Part shown: positions 57,112 through 64,000 of the stretch, one piece after another
Numbering within the stretch: position 1 is the stretch's first letter
Layout of the letters: each line of letters begins with the position of its first letter
From: Hydractinia symbiolongicarpus
Lineage: Eukaryota; Cnidaria; Hydrozoa; Anthoathecata; Hydractiniidae
NCBI RefSeq assembly: GCF_029227915.1
Contig: NC_079875.1
Span: 26,794,001 to 26,858,000 of the forward strand
Reading direction: 5' to 3'
DNA: 64,000 bases
Translations under genes and position numbers: made by a program
The notes under the pieces: model-generated
Told to the model about the DNA's origin: nothing
Database searches by the model: none
What the model saw: the letters and a program-made list of their open reading frames with translations, nothing else

Positions 57112-58115
57112 AAAATGCCTCGTTTATCAATTCTACGGCTAATATAAATAGAACCTGAGACGAGGTTGTTGTCCTTAAATGACAGTTATCCTGTATCAGT
57201 ATGAAAATCGTGAATATAAAACACTCGTCACTTTAAAATGCCTCCTTTATTAATTTTACGACAAAAATGTATAGAACCTAAGACGACGTTGTCGTCCCTG
57301 AATGACAATTATCTTGTATCAATACGAAAAGTCGCAAATATATAACACTCGTCTCGTTTAAATGCCTGCTTTATCAATTTTACTGCTGAAATATATAGAA
57401 CATGATATGTTGTCGTCCCTAAATGACAATTATCTTGCATCAATACCAAAAATCGCAAATATATGAGACTCTCATCTCTTTTAAATGCCCCCTTTATCAA
57501 TTTTACGAATAAAATATATAGAACCTGAGACGGGGTTATCGTTCCAAAATGACAATTATCTTGTATCAAAATGAAAAATCGTGAATATATAACACTCGTC
57601 TCTCTTAAAAGCCTCGTCTATCAATTTTACGGTTGAAATATATAGAACCTGGGACGAGGTTGTCGTCCCTAAAGTACAATTATCCTGTAATAATACTAAA
57701 TATCGCAAATATATGAGTCACTCGTCACTTTGGAATGCCTCGTTTATGAATTTTACGGCTATAATATATAAAACCTGAGACGAGGTTGTCGTCCCTAAAT
57801 GACAACTATCCTGTATCAATACGAAAAATCGTAAATACATGACACTAGTCTCTTTTAAATGCCTCGTTTATCCATTTTACGGCTAAGATATGAAAACCTG
57901 AGACGAAGTTGTTGACCCTAAATTACAATTATCCTGTATTAATACAAAAAATCGCAAATATATGAGACACTCGTCCCTTTTAAATACCTCGTTTATCAAT
58001 TCCACGGCTAAGATATAAAAACCTGAGACGAAGTTGTTGACCCTAAATTACCATTATACTGTATTAATACAAAAAAATCGCAAATATATGAGACACTCGT
58101 TGCTTCAAGGGTTTA
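57112..58115. repeat. ~123-bp tandem satellite, about eight units
   Basis: Units beginning ATGCCTCGTTTATCAATTTT recur every 123-126 bp (57,115; 57,238; 57,362; 57,486; 57,610; 57,736; 57,859; 57,984), each with ACCTGAGACGAGGTTGTCGT and TCGCAAATATATGAGACACT. The same satellite appears at 63,105-63,452. Confidence 0.9.
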
Positions 58116-58117
58116 AA

Positions 58118-58345
58118 AATTTTGCTGATGTCAGCAATTGCCCCATCAAGACCGAAAATTTTTTTTTATAAATTTGTATACCTGTTGCCTTCATCGTATA
58201 GATGAAGAAAATGCATAGGAATATGTACTTTTGACAAACGGTTGCAGAGATATCAAGGTTTAAAGGTGTTTTGATGACGTCGTCAACCCGTCCATTCCCA
58301 AACGGATTCGGGGACCCTGGTTTTAAAACTTACCCAAATTCGTCC
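58118..58345 (-). repeat. inverted Helitron, left remnant
   Basis: Matches the reverse complement of about 32,400-32,620, for example ACGGTTGCAGAGATATCAAG, GATGACGTCGTCAACCCGTC and ACGGATTCGGGGACCCTGG. The match stops where the LINE at 58,346 begins and resumes at 61,175. Confidence 0.7.
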
Positions 58346-61173
58346 CAGGTACTCCGCGCTATTAAACATAAAAAAATTGCACCCCACAAAATTATTGATC
58401 GGACATCTAAATATAAATTTACTCAGAAGCAAAGTACTATCCTTACAGGAGGTTGTCAAGGATCATTTGGACATTCTGCTGATATCTGAATCAAAACTTG
58501 ATCAATCGTTTACCGATGCTTCAATTGCCTTAAATGGTTTCAAACGTCCCTATCGAAGAGACCGAAACAAAAATGGCGGGGGATTGGTTTTGTATGTTAA
58601 TTGCGAAATAATTAGTAATGCTATAAAACTCCCTTCTTTACCTGAAGATATCGAAATAGTTGGGATCGAAGTTATCCTTCGTGCACAAAAATGGCCCGTA
58701 CTGGGCATTTACTCACTCACTCACTGTGACTGTTATAAAAGCGGCGATGCCAAAAAAGAAACCCCGCATTATAAAGTACAGGTCTAAAAAAAACTTCAAT
58801 AAATCCGAATTCCAAAAAGACCTTACTAAGTCAATGGAGTTACAGGAAGTGAATTTCGCAAACCTCGATACAGCTTTTAAGAACGTAATTGAAAAACATA
58901 TGCCAGTGAAGCAAAAGATGGTTAGAAACAATCATGCACCATTTATTACGAAGAGAGTACGCAAAGAAATTATGATTAGAAGTAGAAAAAGAAACGTATA
59001 TAATTCGAATCCAACTGCTGAAAATTGGAACTCTTTTTGAATTCAAAGGAATAACTGTGCAAAGATTGTCAGAGATGCAAGAAAGAATTATTACAGAAAA
59101 CTTGACGTGTCGAAAGTTCGAGACAACAAAGCATTTTGGAAAATCGTGATACCAAATTTCTCCGAGAAAGCAATCAAGGAAAATATAACTTCATTAGTCG
59201 AAGATGATGCTGTTTTACGAAATAAAGTTGAAATTGCAAACGTCATGAATGATTATTTCGTAAATATCACAAGATCACTGAATGTAAACAACATCCCTGA
59301 AAACAATCCAGGAACAGCTGATGATTGCTCTCGTACCGAGGTTGATGCATTATTTCAAGTTTCAAAGAACATCCGAGCATAAAAAATATCAAATCAAAAT
59401 TCTCCAAAGGTGCTGACATGGACGAAATGAAATTCTGTCATGTTTCTGTTGAAAAATTAAAACTTTATATTGGTTCTTTAAAAAGTGGCAAGGCTTGTCC
59501 AGAGGGAGACATACCTGCAGATCTTCTCAAAGCTCACGCAAATGTTTTTGTTAAGCAGTTGAGTCACTGTTTTAATGACTCAGTAGATAGTTGCATCTTT
59601 CCTGAGTCTTTGAAATTTGCGGATGTGTCTCCACTCTACAAAGCAAAGTCTAGGGTCTGCAAAGAAAATTATCGACCAGTTAGTAAACTGCCAAACATGG
59701 CTAAGGTGTTTGAAAAAATCTTATTTGAACAGATAAGTGAGTTCATGGAGGGGAAAATGTCCCCTATCTTGTCTGGATTCAGGAAAGGATACAGTAGCCA
59801 ACATGCTCTTTTAAATCTAATGTGCTTTCTTCAAAAAAAGTTAGACTCTAAAAAGTGTGTTGCTGCCTTGCTCATGGATCTAAGCAAGGCTTTTGACTGT
59901 ATTAACCACAAGCTACTTATTGCTAAGCTTCATGCTTATGGATTTTCTTCTAGTGCATTATCTTTTATTTGGAACTATTTAAAGAAGCGCTTTCAGAGAG
60001 TAGGTATTGATGGGGTTTTTGGTTGTTGGAAGGAAATCTTTTCTGGTATACCACAGGGGTCAATTTTGGGGCCGTTACTGTTTAACATATTTTTAAATGA
60101 TTTTCTTTTTCAATATGACGTGAATATGCCGCCCTGCTCTGATATTCTAGTGTGTAACTGTGCTGACGATAATACGTTTTGTGCATCAGCTGAAACCTTT
60201 CACGAAGTAAAATATATGTTAGAACAACTTTTTAGGTCAGCAGCTTTATGGTTTTCCGATAATGGCTTGCAATTAAACGCAAGCAAATGCGATTTTATAA
60301 TATTCGGAAAGCCAGAAAGTCCACAAATCCGGCATTTAAATTTAAATGGAGCAATTTTATCTGCATCCAAATTTGTAAAGCTTCTTGGTATTAAATTTGA
60401 CAGTCAACTTACTTTTGCAGATCATATAAACACACTGTGCAAAAGAGCTAGCTGTAAATCTAATGCCCTGAAGAGAATTTCCTGGATTGTTGATAATAAA
60501 CAGAAAAGTTTATTATATGCAACATTCATAGCATCTGAGTTCAATTATTGTCCTTTAGTCTGGGGATTTAATAGCAGGAAATCTATTTCAAAGGTGGAAT
60601 CCATTTCTTCTACGAAAAGAATTCATATGCAACATTGTAGACAATTACTAAAAGAGGTCTACAAGACGAAATGGAAATTGAATCCTTCCTACATGGAAGG
60701 TGTGTTTCAGTTTAGAAATGATACTGGATATAATTTAAGGTCATTAAGTGCTTTAGTTAGACCTAGAATAAAATCTTCAAAATATGGGCTGCAAACATTT
60801 GGATATATAGCCTCCCAATTATGGAATTCTCTTCCTGATGAAATCAAATCTGCAGAGTCTTTGGTTAAATTCTGTAGAGCTATGGGCGAATTTTCTTCTT
60901 TCCAATGCAAATGTCGGATCTGTGCAGAATACATAATTAATTTAGGAATTATTTAATTTTTCGTTTAAACAGTCGATTTTAATTAGTCTTGATAGACTAA
61001 CCATCTTCTCCAGTAGAGTCTTTCATGTTTTTCAGCCAAAAAGCTTCCGGATTGATTCTACTAGAGAAATGGTATTTTATTATTATATATTATTAGTTTT
61101 TTTTATTAGTATATTTTATTAGTATATTTTAAATCTTTTGTACATTATCGACTATAAATAAAGCAATCTATCT
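58346..61173 (+). mobile_element. CR1-type LINE inserted into a Helitron, 5'-truncated
   Basis: It starts within the first codons of ORF2 (LLIGHLNINLLRSK) and ends with TATAAATAAAGCAATCTATC just before Helitron sequence resumes. ORF1 is absent. It is related to, but distinct from, the LINE at 26.6-31 kb. Confidence 0.7.
58377..60956 (+). pseudogene. CR1-type LINE ORF2 relic
   Basis: An AP-endonuclease start (IGHLNINLLRSKV, LLISESKLDQSFTDA, RNKNGGGLVLYVN) is cut off near 58,710 by an internal deletion of the rest of the domain. Frames broken at 59,038 and 59,380 then lead to a 512-residue open RT: NYRPVSKLPNMAKVFEKIL, LLMDLSKAFDCINHKLL, GIPQGSILGPLLFN, a catalytic block NCADDNTFC (about 60,158) with Cys where Phe or Tyr is usual, LLGIKFDSQLTFADHI, and the C-terminal QCKCRICAEY knuckle. 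The RT half is the best-kept part. Confidence 0.75.
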
Positions 61174-61174
61174 A

Positions 61175-61330
61175 GTTACCCACGCAGGAGATGACGTGAG
61201 CTATTTCCACCCGTTTCCATGTTATTTAGCCTTAAATTTAAAAGTGCAATGCAATGCCTTCACTTATCTCAATATACTTTCCTTTGACGTCAATATTGCT
61301 CTAACGTCAAACTTTGCTAATTTACAGAAC
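61175..61330 (-). repeat. inverted Helitron, right remnant
   Basis: TAGTTACCCACGC, CCGTTTCCATGTTATTTAGCC and TTGACGTCAATATTG match the reverse complement of 32,270-32,400. It continues the left remnant after the LINE. Confidence 0.6.
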
Positions 61331-61339
61331 ATATTTATA

Positions 61340-63100
61340 GGCGATGTTTAATAGACTTTATCAAATAAATTTTATCCACTTTGCAAAAGCCCTCTCCCGC
61401 AAAATATGCACAAGATGTAAAAAAAGCGTAAACAGTCATAACAATAATAATAATGTCAGAAACATTAAAAGTTCTACCAGTGTGCCACAATATGTGAGAA
61501 AAGCCGAATACTTTCGTAAATTATAATTAATGTGCGCGGTATATTATTTTTCAGGAGCCTCGTGAAAATTAGAATAAGCGTAACTATAAAACCTGCAAGG
61601 AGCGCGCAATACTTAAATCTGTCCAAAAGGCTTGGTGCGGGAAAATAAATACGCGGGAAAAATGTATAAAATATACATACGCGAAACGTTCGCAAATTAA
61701 AGTGTAAGAGCATAGAACTTTTATATATATTGCAGTTTTTATATATTGCAGTTTGTCGTACAGGTTAATTGCACACGGTACGCAATATAATAAAAATATG
61801 TTAAAAAGTAAAAAATCACATACAGCGACCCACTATCCTCGATTCTAACTCTACTGGGCTCTTAACATTGCTCTTTCCATCTGAAACCAAACTAAAAAAG
61901 TGATACAGCAAGTTATGCCGTAGAAAGATTGGAAGACTGTTCAAATTTTAAAAAATCGACAAATTTAAAAAAAAATCAACTTACCATGGTTCAGTCTGAC
62001 GTATTTTCTTTTCTTTCTTCTGAATTTTCTTTTGTCATTCTATAAATAAATTAAAAACAGATGCAGCGTTCTTTGGATCAGGTAAATGTAAAAATAGATG
62101 ATAAATCAGTAAAAACGCAACTTACCATCGGCTACTGCAATTTTCTTCCCAACCACTGTTAGTTTCATTTTTATTCTTTTCTCGTCTTCAAAAACTCTTC
62201 TCCCTCGCTCAACGCGGCTAATTTCGACAAAGCACAGAATTGAATCGTTTTGGTTAATGAATTTCTATTCTAAAAATGTCGTGGGATATCAGTAACCGTG
62301 GTATGAATAACATAATAAATGACATAGACAAGATACAATGTCATTATTAATTCCTTACTGGGTAGTTATAATAAACACAAAAAACAATTAAACTAAAAAC
62401 CTACGCTTGGGGAATATGTTTTACAAAAAAGTTAAAGAATATTAGTTCCCAAATACTGTACTTAGTCTATTATTTCCGCTTTGATTTGGTGTCAGTTATA
62501 TTTAATTCGGGTGTTAACACCTTTCTTAGAAATTGTAAACATTGGATCTAAAGAATATCCGAAAATAACATAACTAATGAAGACTAGGTTGCTGTAAAAA
62601 GTTCTACACGTGTTTAAAAGTGTGAGGTATGAGACATGAATTATGAGGTGCGGTGTCCAGTCAACCATCGCGACCCAGGTTTAAGTCAATTGTTGACTGA
62701 AAAAAGAAAGATATTTCCAGGCTGTATTAGTCAGTTTTCTGAAATTATGCAAATCTTTCTTTTTTCTAATATAAACATTACTTAATCACGCTTAAAATTT
62801 GTTTTTAGAAAATAATGTATTGTATGTCCAAAATATACTAGTGTACCTCGGTTATTGTTCTAACGATGAATTTCTAAATGCTTAGTTTTTAATTATTTTT
62901 TTTAATCGATGTCTAAAAGTAAATTTGAAATATATCATGGAAAGCAAGCCTGTGTGTCAGTAGTACAAATGGGGTTAATCACAGTTCCAAAACATTTTTT
63001 TCGACTTGAAATTGTTTTTATACTAAATATGTTTTTGTGTAATATCACGTTGTTTCGAATAATTTTTTCCTTCAAAATTTGCATTTTTAAAATCTTAGAC
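61340..63100. other. no firm gene; one possible small first exon
   Basis: On the minus strand ATG at about 62,171 opens MKLTVVGKKIAVAD, followed by a good donor (gtaagtt, about 62,128) and preceded by a GC-richer leader. The next plausible exon (about 62,036-61,985) does not join in phase. The rest shows no coding signal. Confidence 0.3.
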
Positions 63101-63104
63101 TTAA

Positions 63105-63452
63105 CGTTTTTCAATCCAACGGCTAAAATATATAGAACCTGATACGAGGCTGGACCCTAAAATCCAATTATCCCCTATCAATACGAAAAATCGCAAATAT
63201 ATGAGACACTCATCTCTTTTAAATATCCCTCTTATATAGCTATAGAACCTGGGACGAAGTTGTTGAACCTAAAGTACAATTATCTTGTTTAAATACGAAA
63301 AAATGCAAATATTTGAGACTCGTCACTTTGAAATGCCTCGTTTATCAATTCTACGTCTAAAATATATAGAACCTAATACGAGGTTGTCGTCCCTAAATGA
63401 CCATTATCTTCTATCAATACGAAAAAATCGCAAATATTTAACATTGTCTGAT
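63105..63452. repeat. ~123-bp satellite, about three units
   Basis: Same family as 57,112-58,115: TATATAGAACCTGATACGAG, ATAGAACCTGGGACGAAGTT and TATATAGAACCTAATACGAG mark three units, one shortened. Confidence 0.85.
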
Positions 63453-63704
63453 AGATTATTAAGATTATTAAGTTTCACGCATGCGCTTTGTAATTTTTTG
63501 TTTTTTGTTTTTGTACAGTTTACGCATGCCCTTTATGTTTTAGTTGTCCTCTAGTAGGAAAACGTATTTCTCGTGGTTTTATTTCTTGTTCAAAAACTTA
63601 GTAAGAGGAAAACAGATTTCACAAAGTCTCTTTTTTTGAATGTCTCTATCTTAATAAAATCAACTGAGAATTAACCAACCATTATTATATCTACTTCCTG
63701 TTAT

Positions 63705-64000
63705 TTATTTATTTGTCATTTTGCTAAGCAAAACTTTAACATGGACTGTTTCATTGTTACTAGTGGTTTCACCAACCTTCTCTGCTGACGCAGGTAAAGC
63801 GCACTCCTCGTATTCATGATTTTCTTCCTTATTTTCTTGCTTCCCTTCAAAGTAGTGGTGTTCTTTTCCCGAATCATTTACGACATATCTATTTGAACTA
63901 TCATTGACCTGCGGTATTTTTTTATAACTTTTCCTTCTGTCCTTTATTTCATTGCTGCTTTTATTTAAGACGTCGACTTTTTTATAACACTGGCGAAGAG
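63705..64000 (-). CDS. last exon of unknown gene, cut by window edge
   Basis: One minus-strand frame stays open from the right edge to a TAA at 63,705 (98 codons) while the other two are full of stops. This is notable in DNA this AT-rich. The reading enters as RQCYKKVDVLNKSSNEIKD, is hydrophilic and charged (EGKQENKEENHEYEECALPA), and ends VLLSKMTNK. There is no membrane segment or domain. It could be a cytoplasmic tail or a disordered C-terminus. No start is expected, because this is a partial gene. Confidence 0.5.
   Translation of the reverse strand, partial: LRQCYKKVDVLNKSSNEIKDRRKSYKKIPQVNDSSNRYVVNDSGKEHHYFEGKQENKEENHEYEECALPASAEKVGETTSNNETVHVKVLLSKMTNK

Noticed and set aside
61985-62171. 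Two-exon small gene starting MKLTVVGKKIAVAD
   Set aside because: The first exon has a good donor, but the next exon does not join in phase, so no gene model can be supported.

Overview
The window is AT-rich eukaryotic DNA with short GT-AG introns, no operons and almost no single-copy host genes. The families present fit an invertebrate animal. A cnidarian is most likely, judging from a P2X7 ballast-domain-like gene, CR1-type LINEs with an esterase ORF1, an R2-like LINE with a CCHC-endonuclease tail, Helitron-like Rep/helicase, Crypton-like recombinase, hAT-like and THAP remnants. The species cannot be named from sequence alone. Most of the 64 kb is mobile DNA in several layers, so almost every open frame is a transposon gene or a relic.

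Layout. 0-11.4 kb: a hAT-like transposon (0.37-2.84), a decayed protein-kinase gene (-), the 3' end of a LINE carrying a ubiquitin-specific-protease (USP) domain (3.8-4.85), scattered Ty3/Gypsy integrase pieces (-), a second hAT-like relic (7.95-9.3), a Jockey/CR1-like RT relic (-) and a Mutator-like fragment. 11.7-25.7 kb: a broken copy of an unknown gene ('family X', -), then an R2-like LINE on the + strand. Its RT lies at 12.95-14.19 and its CCHC, restriction-like endonuclease and USP domains at 23.39-25.13. About 9.2 kb appears to have been inserted between the two halves. The insert holds an intact family X gene (+), roughly 228-bp tandem repeats, a many-exon Rep/PIF1 helicase gene (-), and further tandem repeats and satellite. 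26.6-31 kb: a nearly complete CR1-type LINE with both ORFs. 32-33.7 kb: a tandem non-autonomous Helitron, a microsatellite and an array of a 15-bp motif. 35.9-42.6 kb: a TIR element with target duplication, then a four-exon tyrosine recombinase gene; the 15-bp motif recurs beyond it. 42.6-44.3 kb: a tRNA-derived SINE, a THAP relic and an apparently intact P2X7-ballast-like gene. 45-54.7 kb: Gypsy RT/RNase H, a large tandem duplication, a third copy of the USP-LINE 3' end, an OTU-like gene with one stop, a second SINE and a helicase relic. 56.4-61.3 kb: a third family X relic, a 123-bp satellite and a CR1-type LINE inserted in an inverted Helitron. 63.7-64 kb: the last exon of an unknown gene entering from beyond the right edge.

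The most unusual item is the USP deubiquitinase domain, which lies in the same reading frame as the endonuclease of the R2-like LINE and has its catalytic Cys, His and Asn/Asp positions recognisable. At least three copies of the LINE's 3' end are present, and they share a hairpin in the 3' UTR. A second lead is family X (three copies, unknown function) and its possible membership of a large Helitron-like composite. All assignments rest on reading motifs by eye; no search was run.
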